Position numbers and translations under genes: made by a program
Source of the DNA: an uncultured Microbacterium sp.
Lineage (GTDB): Bacteria; Actinomycetota; Actinomycetes; Actinomycetales; Microbacteriaceae
Length of the DNA stretch: 21,054 nt
Assembly (NCBI RefSeq): GCF_943912325.1
Contig: NZ_CALTTX010000044.1
Coordinates: 1 to 21,054 of the forward strand
Direction: 5' to 3'
Part shown: one piece after another, positions 14,043-21,054 of the stretch
Layout: every line of letters begins with the position of its first letter
Numbering within the stretch: position 1 is the stretch's first letter
Notes under the pieces: model-generated
What the model saw: only the letters and a program-made list of their open reading frames with translations
What the model was told of the DNA's origin: nothing
Database searches by the model: none

Positions 14043-16259
14043 TCAGATCGCGTCGATGATCTCGTTGAACGTCTTCGAGGGGCGCATGACGGCGGCGACC
14101 TTCGCCTCGTCGGGGCGGTAGTAGCCGCCCACATCGGCGGGCGAGCCCTGCACGGCGTTGAGCTCGGCGACGATCGTGTCTTCGTTCGCGGCGAGCTTCT
14201 CGGCTATCGGCGCGAAGGTCGCTGCGAGCTCGGCATCGTCGGTCTGCTTCGCGAGCTCTTGCGCCCAGTACAGCGCGAGGTAGAAGTGGCTACCGCGGTT
14301 GTCGATCGTGCCGAGCTTGCGCCCGGGCGACTTGTCGTTCTCGAGGAACGTGCCGGTTGCGGCATCCAGAGTCTGCGCAAGAACCTTCGCGCGCTCGTTG
14401 TCGTTGCGATCGGCCAGGTGCTCGAACGAGGCCGCGAGCGCGAAGAACTCGCCGAGCGAATCCCAACGCAGGTAGTTCTCTTCGAGCAGCTGCTGCACGT
14501 GCTTGGGGGCAGAGCCGCCCGCGCCGGTCTCGAAGAGGCCGCCGCCCGCGAGCAGGGGAACGATCGAGAGCATCTTGGCCGACGTGCCGACCTCGAGGAT
14601 CGGGAAGAGGTCGGTCAGGTAGTCGCGCAGCACGTTGCCCGTGACCGAGATCGTGTCGAGGCCCTGACGCAGGCGCGCGAGCGAGTAACGCGTGGCCTCG
14701 GCGGGCGGCAGGATCGTCGTCGTGACGCCCTTCGTGTCGAGCGGGCCGAGGTAGGTCGCGACCTTCGCGATGAGCTGCGCGTCGTGCGCGCGGTTGGCGT
14801 CGAGCCAGAACACGGCAGGCACGCCCGTCGCGCGAGCGCGCTCGACCGCGAGGCGCACCCAGTCGCGCACGGGGATGTCTTTTGTCTGCGTCGCGCGCCA
14901 GATGTCGCCCGCGCCGACCTCGTGCTCGATGAGCACCTCACCCTCGGAGTCGGTGATCTGCACGCGGCCCGCGGTCTTGATCTCGAACGTCTTGTCGTGG
15001 CTGCCGTATTCTTCGGCGGCCTGCGCCATGAGGCCCACGTTCGGCACCGTGCCGATCTGCGCGGGGTCGAGCGGACCGTTCGCGAGCACGTCGTCGATGA
15101 CCGCCTGGTAGACACCGGCGTACGACGAGTCGGGAATGACCGCGAGGGTGTCGTCTTCGCCGCCGTCGATCCCCCACAGCTTGCCGCCGTTACGCACGAG
15201 CGCCGGCATCGAGGCGTCGACGATCACGTCAGAGGGCACGTGCAGGTTCGTGATGCCCTTGTCGGAGTTGACGTAGCTGAGGCGCGGCCCGCGCGCGAGG
15301 TCGGCGTCGATCGCGGCCTTGATCTCGGAGCCGTCGGGCAGGTTCGACAGCCCCGCGAGGATCGCGCCGAGCCCGTCGTTAGCGCTGAGACCCGCGCTCT
15401 GCAACTCGGCGCCGTAGCGCGAGAACACGTCGGCGAAATACGTCTTGACGACGTGGCCGAAGATGATCGGGTCCGAGACCTTCATCATCGTCGCCTTGAG
15501 GTGCACCGAATAGAGCACGTCGTCGTCGGTGGCGGTTTTGAGGGTCTCGGCGAGGAAGGCATCGAGAGCTGATGCCGAGAGGAACGTGGCATCCACGATC
15601 TCGCCCGGCAGCACCTTGAGCGACTCCTTCAGCACCGTCTTCGTGCCGTCCTCGGCGATGTGCGTGATCGTCAGCACGTCGTCGTCGGGAATCACGATCG
15701 ACTTCTCGTTCGAGAAGAAATCGTCGTGCCCCATCGTCGCGACGCGCGTGCGCGAACCGGCCGCGAACGGCTTGTTGCGGTGCGGGTGCTTCTTGGCGTA
15801 GTTCTTCACCGCGAGGGGCGCGCGGCGGTCGCTGTTGCCCTCGCGCAGCACGGGGTTGACGGCCGAGCCCTTGACCTTGTCGTAGCGTGCGCGGATGCCC
15901 TTTTCTTCGAGCGTCTGCGGCTCGTCGGGGTAGCTGGGGATGTCGTAGCCGTCGGCCTGCAGTTCGGCGATCGCGGCCTTCAGCTGCGGGACGGATGCCG
16001 AGATGTTCGGCAGCTTGATGATGTTCGCCTCGGGCAGGGTCGCGAGACCACCGAGCTCGGCGAGCGCATCGCCCACGAGCTGGTCGGGGTGCAGCTTCTC
16101 GGGGAACGCCGCGAGAATGCGGCCCGAGAGCGAGATGTCACGCGTTTCGACGTCGATGCCCGCCTGCCGCGCCACCGCCTTCACGATCGGGAGGAACGAC
16201 GCTGTCGCCAGCGCGGGAGCCTCATCGGTGTGTGTGTAGACGATGGTGGAGTCGGTCAT
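14043..16259 (-). CDS. icd: NADP-dependent isocitrate dehydrogenase, monomeric type
   Basis: Oxidatively decarboxylates isocitrate to 2-oxoglutarate in the TCA cycle, producing NADPH. At 738 residues it matches the large monomeric class found in Corynebacterium and Azotobacter, unrelated in length to the roughly 400-residue dimeric enzyme. Class-typical segments include the N-terminal YTHTDEAPALAT, the ASVPQLKAAIAELQ stretch, LREGNSDRRAP (substrate region), SVHLKATMMKVSDPIIFGH, and a glycine-rich PLLAGGGLFETGAGGSAPKH near residue 570. GGAAGAG lies 9 bases before the start. The gene converges with the transpeptidase gene and diverges from the acetyltransferase gene, and is not obviously in an operon. 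Confidence 0.97.
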   Translation of the reverse strand: MTDSTIVYTHTDEAPALATASFLPIVKAVARQAGIDVETRDISLSGRILAAFPEKLHPDQLVGDALAELGGLATLPEANIIKLPNISASVPQLKAAIAELQADGYDIPSYPDEPQTLEEKGIRARYDKVKGSAVNPVLREGNSDRRAPLAVKNYAKKHPHRNKPFAAGSRTRVATMGHDDFFSNEKSIVIPDDDVLTITHIAEDGTKTVLKESLKVLPGEIVDATFLSASALDAFLAETLKTATDDDVLYSVHLKATMMKVSDPIIFGHVVKTYFADVFSRYGAELQSAGLSANDGLGAILAGLSNLPDGSEIKAAIDADLARGPRLSYVNSDKGITNLHVPSDVIVDASMPALVRNGGKLWGIDGGEDDTLAVIPDSSYAGVYQAVIDDVLANGPLDPAQIGTVPNVGLMAQAAEEYGSHDKTFEIKTAGRVQITDSEGEVLIEHEVGAGDIWRATQTKDIPVRDWVRLAVERARATGVPAVFWLDANRAHDAQLIAKVATYLGPLDTKGVTTTILPPAEATRYSLARLRQGLDTISVTGNVLRDYLTDLFPILEVGTSAKMLSIVPLLAGGGLFETGAGGSAPKHVQQLLEENYLRWDSLGEFFALAASFEHLADRNDNERAKVLAQTLDAATGTFLENDKSPGRKLGTIDNRGSHFYLALYWAQELAKQTDDAELAATFAPIAEKLAANEDTIVAELNAVQGSPADVGGYYRPDEAKVAAVMRPSKTFNEIIDAI

Positions 16260-16368
16260 CGGGCGTAGCTCTTCCGTTCAGGCTTCCGTCGGACGCAATC
16301 CGTGTGGGTGCGTCCCGTTGCATGCGACGTCGCGGCGCGCGTGGGGTGATTCACGAACCGCGGGATCT

Positions 16369-16382
16369 TCTCGATATCAAGA
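16369..16382. promoter_or_regulatory. Near-palindrome upstream of the isocitrate dehydrogenase gene
   Basis: TCTCGATATCAAGA is a palindrome apart from one mismatched pair, centred on GATATC, and flanked by AT-rich sequence in an otherwise GC-rich region. TTGATA on the minus strand could be a -35. It lies 110 bases before the dehydrogenase start and 102 before the acetyltransferase start, so it could serve either gene. The binding protein is unknown. Confidence 0.35.
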
Positions 16383-16418
16383 TACTCCGGTGCCTGCTCG
16401 AGCGCTCGTTTGGCGAAT

Positions 16419-16432
16419 GGATGCCAGCATCC
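16419..16432. repeat. Inverted repeat GGATGC-CA-GCATCC
   Basis: Two copies of the window's over-used word face each other with a 2-base centre in the region between the divergent isocitrate dehydrogenase and acetyltransferase genes. It could be an operator or simply a head-to-head pair of the common word. Confidence 0.35.
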
Positions 16433-16471
16433 CGACTCCGACAATTCACCCCGCGGTTGCGGTGGAGCGGT

Positions 16472-16477
16472 TACCCT
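16472..16477 (+). promoter_or_regulatory. Candidate -10 element of the acetyltransferase gene
   Basis: TACCCT lies 6 bases before the ATG at 16484. No ribosome-binding sequence lies at a normal distance, so leaderless translation is likely, as for other genes in this window. Confidence 0.4.
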
Positions 16478-16483
16478 GGCCTC

Positions 16484-16933
16484 ATGCCTCTCACTCTCGT
16501 CGAGCTCTCCGCCGCGACGATCGTCGCGGTCAACGGTCTCTCTCTCAAACCCGGGCAGGAGCAGTTCCTCGCTCCCGTGAGCTATGGCATCGCCGCCACT
16601 GTGCTCAACCCCTCCACCACCTGGCAGCGCGTCGTCGTCGACGGCGACGAAGTGGTCGGCTTCGTCAGCGCCAACTTCGACCCCGAAGCGCACGACGAGC
16701 ACTTCCGCTCGGTGCTGTGGCGCATCAACGTCGACGCCGACGACCAGGGCCGCGGCGTCGGTCGGTTCGCGGTCGAGGCGCTGCTCGCCGAGGCGCGCGA
16801 GCGCGGCATGGACCACGTCGACGTCATCTACGAAGCGGGCGCTGGTGGTCCCGAGGCGTTCTTCGAGCGCGTGGGCTTCTCGCCCGTCGACGAGACCGAA
16901 TACGGCGAGACGATCGCCGAGATCCGGCTCTAG
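16484..16933 (+). CDS. GNAT family N-acetyltransferase, polyamine acetyltransferase-like
   Basis: Transfers acetyl from acetyl-CoA to an amine. The product is 149 residues, the usual single-domain GNAT length. The acetyl-CoA pyrophosphate loop is QGRGVGR at 88-94, preceded by the central strand LWRINVDADD. The C-terminal GPEAFFERVGFSPVDET is the family motif B. The N-terminal pattern LKPGQEQFLAPVSYGIAAT resembles the BltD/PaiA-type spermine/spermidine acetyltransferases, so a polyamine or similar small amine is a reasonable guess, not shown. The frame stays open upstream to 16232, but that stretch runs through the regulatory region between the two divergent genes and lacks family similarity. 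The gene converges with the ABC exporter pair. Confidence 0.88.
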   Translation: MPLTLVELSAATIVAVNGLSLKPGQEQFLAPVSYGIAATVLNPSTTWQRVVVDGDEVVGFVSANFDPEAHDEHFRSVLWRINVDADDQGRGVGRFAVEALLAEARERGMDHVDVIYEAGAGGPEAFFERVGFSPVDETEYGETIAEIRL

Positions 16934-16950
16934 CCCAGCGCGGCCCGCGC

Positions 16951-16980
16951 GGGCGCACCCACCCGCAGGCGGGCGCGCCC
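16951..16980. terminator. GC-rich hairpin between convergent acetyltransferase and ABC genes
   Basis: GGGCGC (16951-16956) pairs with GCGCCC (16975-16980) across an 18-base C/G-rich loop, within the 52-base gap between two converging stop codons. No U run is present. Position is the main support for a terminator role. Confidence 0.35.
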
Positions 16981-16985
16981 GAGCG

Positions 16986-18818
16986 TCAGACGAGCGACTC
17001 CTGCCACGCGCGGTGCAGCTGCGCGAACTTGCCCGTGCCCGCGATGAGCGCGTCGGGTGCGTCGTCTTCGATGATCCGGCCGTGCTCCATCACGAGCACG
17101 CGATCCGCGATCGCGACGGTCGACAGGCGGTGCGCGATGATGATCGCCGTGCGGTGGGCGAGCAGCGTCTGCAGCGCCTCTTGCACGAGCCGCTCCGACG
17201 GGATGTCGAGCGACGCCGTCGCCTCGTCGAGGATCAGCACCGCGGGGTTCGCGAGGAACGCCCGCGCGAACGAGATCAGCTGCCGCTGCCCCGCCGACAC
17301 GCGACCGCCGCGCTTGTTGACGTCGGTGTCGTAGCCATCCGGGAGCGCCTGGATGAAGGCATCCGCCCCCACCGCTCTTGCCGCGTTCTGGATCTCGTCG
17401 AGCGTCGCATCGGGCTTGCCGAGCGCGATGTTCTCGGCGACCGTTCCGCTGAACAGGTACGCCTCTTGAGTGACCATGACGATCGCACGGCGCAGGTCTT
17501 TGGGATGCAGCGACCGCAGGTCGACCCCGTCGATCGAGACCGATCCGCGGGTCGGGTCATAGAACCGCGACACAAGTTTCGCGAGTGTCGATTTGCCCGC
17601 CCCCGTCGTGCCGACGAGCGCGATCGTCTGGCCCGCGGGAATGTCGAGCGAGAAGTCGGGCAGGATCGTGCGGCCATTGCCGTAACCGAACTCGACGCCG
17701 TCGAAACGCACGTGCCCCTCGGCCTCCCACAGCGCGATGGGCTGCTCGGGATCGGGCACCGTGGGTCGCTCTTCGAGCACGCCCGATACCTTCTCGAGCG
17801 CCGCCGTCGCCGACTGGTACGAGTTGAGGAACATCGAGACCTCTTCGAGCGGGCTGAAGAAGTTGCGGATATAGAGCACGGCCGACAGCAGCGTGCCGAT
17901 CTGCATGACGCCGCCGAACGGATCGCCCGCGACCACGCGGATCGCGCCCCAGATCAGCACGATCGCCATCGTCACATTGGCGAGCAGGATGAGACCGGGG
18001 CTCAGGATGCCGAAGAGTTTCACGAGCTTCATGTTGACGGCACGGTAGTCCGCCGAGACCTCGCCGAATTCCTCGTCGTTGCGCGGCTCTTTGCGGAAGG
18101 CCTTGACGGCGCGGATGCCCGTCATCGTCTCGACGAACTGCACGATCAGGCGCGCCGAGACGACGCGCGACTCGCGGAAACCCTTCTGCGATTCGCGGTA
18201 GAACCACCGCATGAGCAGCGCGAGCGGCACACCCATCAGCACGAGCAGCACGCCCGACTGCCAATCGAGCAGGAACAGCGCGATGAGGGTAAATCCGCCG
18301 TAGAGCACGCCCTGCACGAGCTGGTTGAGCCCACCGTCGAGCAGTTCGCGGATCGATTCGAGGTCGCTCGTCTGGCGCGAGATGATGCGGCCCGACGTGT
18401 ACGACTCGTGGAACTCGAGGCTCAAGCGCTGCGTGTGGTGGAAGATCCGCGTGCGCAGATCCATCAGCACGGCCTGCGTGAGCTTGGCCGAGAGCACGAC
18501 GAACCAGCCGATGAGCGCCGCGCCCGCAACGCCCGAGACGATGTAGAGCACGGTTGCCCAGAGCAGAGGCATCCCGTCGCCCGCCGACGTGATCGCGGGG
18601 AGCGCGGTATTGATGCCGTACGCGATGATCGCGGGCCCGAGCACGCGCAGGCCGGTCGAGACGACGAGCACGATCGCGGTCAGCACGAGCAGGCGCCGGC
18701 GCGGCGCGAGCAGCGAGCCGAGCAGGCGCAGCGACCGGCGACGAATCGCGCGGCTCTCGGCCTTGGTGTAGTCGTTGCGTTCTTCGCCGCGTGTTCCTTG
18801 AACGGATGCCTCGGTCAT
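16986..18818 (-). CDS. ABC exporter half-transporter, catalytic-site subunit
   Basis: A fused membrane-plus-ATPase protein of 610 residues belonging to the multidrug/lipid exporter class. Six helices lie between about 30 and 330. The ATPase domain has Walker A GTTGAGKST near residue 403, the signature VSAGQ near 508 (altered from LSGGQ), Walker B LILDEATASLD near 528 with the catalytic Glu present, and the H-loop IIAHRLSTV. It pairs with the next protein: its intact Walker B Glu and the partner's intact LSGGQ would build the active site, while its altered signature faces the partner's altered Walker B. ATG overlaps the partner stop by 4 bases (ATGA). The exported substrate is unknown; drugs, lipids and peptides are all possible. 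Confidence 0.94.
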   Translation of the reverse strand: MTEASVQGTRGEERNDYTKAESRAIRRRSLRLLGSLLAPRRRLLVLTAIVLVVSTGLRVLGPAIIAYGINTALPAITSAGDGMPLLWATVLYIVSGVAGAALIGWFVVLSAKLTQAVLMDLRTRIFHHTQRLSLEFHESYTSGRIISRQTSDLESIRELLDGGLNQLVQGVLYGGFTLIALFLLDWQSGVLLVLMGVPLALLMRWFYRESQKGFRESRVVSARLIVQFVETMTGIRAVKAFRKEPRNDEEFGEVSADYRAVNMKLVKLFGILSPGLILLANVTMAIVLIWGAIRVVAGDPFGGVMQIGTLLSAVLYIRNFFSPLEEVSMFLNSYQSATAALEKVSGVLEERPTVPDPEQPIALWEAEGHVRFDGVEFGYGNGRTILPDFSLDIPAGQTIALVGTTGAGKSTLAKLVSRFYDPTRGSVSIDGVDLRSLHPKDLRRAIVMVTQEAYLFSGTVAENIALGKPDATLDEIQNAARAVGADAFIQALPDGYDTDVNKRGGRVSAGQRQLISFARAFLANPAVLILDEATASLDIPSERLVQEALQTLLAHRTAIIIAHRLSTVAIADRVLVMEHGRIIEDDAPDALIAGTGKFAQLHRAWQESLV

Positions 18819-20707
18819 ACGATCACCCCGATTTCTCCCGTGAGTGGATGCCTCTGCTCGGCCTCGTTCGCGCGACGCTCGGCGTCGTCGGCCTCGAGGC
18901 TCGAGATGACATAGCGGTAGTGCTCGCTGCCGGCGAGCAGTTCTTGGTGGGTGCCGACGGCCGTGATGCGACCGTCTTCGAGCACGGCGACGCGGTCGGC
19001 GAGGGCGACGGTCGAGGGGCGGTGGGCGACGATGAGCGCCGTCGTCGTCGCGAGCACGCGCCGAAGCGCCTGTTCGACGAGGGCTTCGGTTTCGACGTCG
19101 AGCGCCGAGAGCGGATCATCGAGCACGAGCACGCTCGGCCGTGCGGCAACGGCGCGCGCGAGCGCGAGGCGCTGCCGCTGACCACCCGAGAGGCTGAGGC
19201 CCTCTTCGCCGACGCGCGTCTCGAGACCCTCGGGCAGCTCGTAGACGAACGAGGCCTGTGCGATCTCGAGCGCTTCGCGCAGCACGCCGTCGGCCTCGGG
19301 GCTTCGTGGGTCGAGATCATCGCGTCCGAGAAGCACGTTCTCGCGTACGGAGGCCGAGAAGAGCGTCGCGTCTTCGAAGGCCATCGAGATGTGCCGACGC
19401 AGCTCGTGGAGCCGCAGCTCGCGCACGTCGACCCCATCGAGCTCGACCGAACCCGCCGTCACGTCGTAGAGGCGCGTCGGCAGCGTCGTGAGCGTCGTCT
19501 TCCCCGAGCCCGTGAGCCCGACGAGCGCCATGGTCTCACCCGGTTCGAGCACGAGATCGAGGCCGTCGAGCAGGTCGCGCTCGTGCGGACGAGCATCCTG
19601 ATACCGAAAATGCGCTCCTCGGAACGCGAGTTCGCCGCGCGGCTGCGCGATCGTCTGCGGCTCCTCAGGGTCGGTGATCGCGTTCTGCTCGGTCAGCACA
19701 TCGAAGATGCGGTCGGTCGCGGTGCGCGCGTCGACGAGGAACGAGAACAAGAACCCGAGGGATTCGAGCGGCCAGCGAAGCGCCGTCGCCATCGCGAAGA
19801 AGCCGAGCAGCTCGCCGACCGAGATCTCGCCCCGCGCCGTCAGCCACACGCCGATCAAGAGGCACAGCGCGAACGCGACCATCGGCACGACCTCGAGCCA
19901 GAACCACAGCACGCCGACTTGGCGCGCCTTGCCGAGCTCGGTCTCGCGCAACGACTCGACCTGCTTGCGGAAGTTCGCGAGCGCGTGCTTGCCGCGGCCG
20001 AACGCCTTGAGCACGCGGATGCCGTGCACGCTCTCTTCGACCGCCGTCGCCAGGTCGCCCGCCTGGTCTTGGCTGCGGCGCGCGAGCTCGCCGTAGCGCT
20101 GCTCGAAGCGATAGCCGAAGAACCACAGCGGGATCGACACGACGATGAAGGTCACCGCGAGCGCCCAGTGCCAGCGGAAGAGCAGCGCCGCGCCGATCAC
20201 GATCGTGAGCACGTTGACGACGAGCAGGATCGACCCGAAGGCGAGCCAGCGCCGGATCATATTGATGTCTTGCATCATGCGACTGAGCAACTGACCCGAC
20301 TGCCACCGGTCGTGGAACGCGACGGGCAGGCGCTGCAACTGGCGATAGAAGACGTTGCGGATCTCGTACTCGATGCCCGTTGCGGGGCCGAGCACGAACG
20401 CGCGGCGAAGGAATACGAACAGCGCTTCGAGCACGCCGAGCACGAGCACGCCGGCCCCCGCCCAGACGATGAGCGGCAGGTTGCGGTCCGCGATTGGTCC
20501 GTCGACCGTGATCTGCAGCACGATCGGGATGATGAGCGACACGATAGCCGCGAGGAGCGCGACGATGAGGCCGCCGATGAGGCGCGGCATCGCGGGGCGC
20601 GCGAACGGGTAGAGCCGGGCGAGCGCGGCGGCGGTGCCGAGACGCTCGGGGGGCTCGGTCGATTCGGGTGACTCGGGGGGCTGGGGATTTTCGACGGTGG
20701 TGCTCAT
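18815..20707 (-). CDS. ABC exporter half-transporter, degenerate-site subunit
   Basis: A fused membrane-plus-ATPase protein of 630 residues, the first of the exporter pair. A 35-residue Pro/Glu/Ser-rich N-terminus precedes six helices ending near residue 330. The ATPase domain shows Walker A GLTGSGKTT near 397, a canonical LSGGQRQR signature near 503, and Walker B LVLDDPLSALD near 527. There the catalytic Glu is replaced by Asp, followed by the H-loop IVAHRPSTV. This Asp, facing the partner's VSAGQ signature, is the pattern of heterodimeric exporters with one weak site, such as TM287/288 and BmrCD. Translation start at 20707 has GAGG only 3 bases upstream, a weak site, after a 162-base leader containing a fourfold repeat and a candidate leader peptide. 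Confidence 0.94.
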   Translation of the reverse strand: MSTTVENPQPPESPESTEPPERLGTAAALARLYPFARPAMPRLIGGLIVALLAAIVSLIIPIVLQITVDGPIADRNLPLIVWAGAGVLVLGVLEALFVFLRRAFVLGPATGIEYEIRNVFYRQLQRLPVAFHDRWQSGQLLSRMMQDINMIRRWLAFGSILLVVNVLTIVIGAALLFRWHWALAVTFIVVSIPLWFFGYRFEQRYGELARRSQDQAGDLATAVEESVHGIRVLKAFGRGKHALANFRKQVESLRETELGKARQVGVLWFWLEVVPMVAFALCLLIGVWLTARGEISVGELLGFFAMATALRWPLESLGFLFSFLVDARTATDRIFDVLTEQNAITDPEEPQTIAQPRGELAFRGAHFRYQDARPHERDLLDGLDLVLEPGETMALVGLTGSGKTTLTTLPTRLYDVTAGSVELDGVDVRELRLHELRRHISMAFEDATLFSASVRENVLLGRDDLDPRSPEADGVLREALEIAQASFVYELPEGLETRVGEEGLSLSGGQRQRLALARAVAARPSVLVLDDPLSALDVETEALVEQALRRVLATTTALIVAHRPSTVALADRVAVLEDGRITAVGTHQELLAGSEHYRYVISSLEADDAERRANEAEQRHPLTGEIGVIV

Positions 20708-20723
20708 GATCCTCGGGGGGGGT

Positions 20724-20768
20724 CGGATGCGGTGTCGGATGCTCGTGACGGATGCGCGTGACGGATGC
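20724..20768. repeat. Four CGGATGC repeats spaced 12-13 bp, before the ABC exporter
   Basis: CGGATGC begins at 20724, 20736, 20749 and 20762. The surrounding bases are also alike (GTGACGGATGC in the last two copies), giving a degenerate tandem array of about 13 bp. On the transcribed strand it reads GCATCCG four times, ending 17 bases before the exporter start. It uses the same word that is over-represented across the window. Confidence 0.8.
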
Positions 20769-20869
20769 CACGAGGCTGGTCGCGCGAAGGCGCTGACGCG
20801 CGGCGGGGGCCGATGCTGCGCGGTGCGAGAGGCGGTGGGGCGAGCGCGTGCTCGCGGACGGTGAACCCG

Positions 20870-20968
20870 TCAGACCCCGCGTGCCGCGTGCCGCGTGCCC
20901 GTCGCGCGCGCCGGCGCGACAAAGGGAAGGATGGCGATCGGCGGGGCGACGACGGCGGCCTGTGACAT
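20870..20968 (-). CDS. Possible 32-residue leader peptide upstream of the ABC exporter
   Basis: A short frame begins with ATG at 20968, 5 bases after a perfect AGGAGG (20974-20979), the strongest ribosome site in the window. It ends at TGA (20870-20872). The predicted peptide starts MSQAAVVAPPIAILPFVAPA and continues with an Arg/Thr/His/Gly-rich tail. A -10-like TATGCT lies upstream at 21044-21049. The strong site, and the weak site of the exporter gene 160 bases later, suggest a leader peptide that could modulate exporter expression, as in ribosome-mediated attenuation. No homologue is recognised, and a short chance frame in GC-rich DNA cannot be excluded. Confidence 0.45.
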   Translation of the reverse strand: MSQAAVVAPPIAILPFVAPARATGTRHAARGV

Positions 20969-21043
20969 GGCATCCTCCTGGGCTTGGGGTACGGGGCGCG
21001 TCTGCACCCCACCGCCGAGGCGGCGAGTGCGAGACAGCCCTCC

Positions 21044-21049
21044 AGCATA
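21044..21049 (-). promoter_or_regulatory. Candidate -10 element for the leader ORF and exporter operon
   Basis: TATGCT on the minus strand, the same hexamer proposed for glyA, lies about 75 bases before the leader ORF. The -35 would fall outside the window, so it cannot be judged. Confidence 0.35.
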
Positions 21050-21054
21050 TGGCC

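Noticed and set aside
16232..16483. N-terminal extension of the acetyltransferase to 16232
   Set aside because: It would overlap the isocitrate dehydrogenase start and its promoter; GNAT similarity begins at 16484.
16584..18914. A 776-codon open frame on the plus strand
   Set aside because: It is mostly antisense to the 610-residue ABC gene, has the Arg/Asp/Glu/His-rich composition of shadow frames in GC-rich DNA, and shows no domain.
18791..20671. A 626-codon open frame on the plus strand
   Set aside because: It lies opposite the 630-residue ABC gene, has shadow-frame composition and no recognisable motifs.
20704..21048. A 114-codon Arg/Pro-rich frame upstream of the ABC exporter
   Set aside because: It runs through the repeat array and overlaps the exporter start in another frame, has no domain, and lacks a ribosome site; the 32-codon frame with AGGAGG is the better candidate.

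Overview
The window is about 70% GC, nearly gap-free, and reads as chromosomal DNA of a Gram-positive actinobacterium, most likely a member of the Microbacteriaceae. Supporting signs are monomeric isocitrate dehydrogenase, an L,D-transpeptidase with tandem VanW-type domains, maltose-type (CUT1) sugar ABC genes without their own ATPase, TANNNT hexamers 6-7 bases before start codons, and heavy use of the word GGATGC/GCATCC. No insertion sequence, prophage, CRISPR array, tRNA or rRNA is visible. The species cannot be fixed from sequence alone.

Layout. Bases 1-1410: glyA on the minus strand, behind a 5' leader that folds as a ZTP (pfl) riboswitch with a candidate terminator. Bases 1503-4108 (+): a cytoplasmic GH20 beta-N-acetylhexosaminidase and nagA, overlapping by 4 bases. 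Bases 4188-5718 (+): a PadR regulator, a HAAS-like membrane protein translationally linked to it, and a YrdB/DUF2568 membrane protein. Bases 5916-12248 (-): a six-gene operon running ROK repressor, solute-binding lipoprotein, two permeases, ROK sugar kinase, nagB. Bases 12467-13912 (+): an L,D-transpeptidase. Bases 14043-16259 (-): monomeric NADP isocitrate dehydrogenase. Bases 16484-16933 (+): a GNAT acetyltransferase. Bases 16986-20968 (-): a heterodimeric ABC exporter pair preceded by a possible 32-residue leader peptide.

How the genes fit together. The central theme is amino-sugar catabolism. The lipoprotein and two permeases import a GlcNAc-containing saccharide, powered by an ATPase encoded elsewhere. 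The cytoplasmic GH20 enzyme releases GlcNAc, the ROK kinase makes GlcNAc-6-P, NagA deacetylates it and NagB deaminates it to fructose-6-P. The two halves of the pathway lie 2-3 kb apart in opposite orientations, separated by unrelated genes. They seem to be tied together by one operator: GTTAG-N4-CCTTAC sits directly before the GH20 start and, inside a perfect palindrome, directly before the ROK repressor start.

The most interesting items beyond the genes are this shared operator embedded in apparently leaderless promoters, the glyA ZTP riboswitch, two strong hairpins between the binding-protein and permease genes, the leader ORF plus fourfold CGGATGC repeat before the exporter, and over-use of GGATGC/GCATCC throughout. 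I see no wholly new multigene system; the novelty candidates are regulatory.
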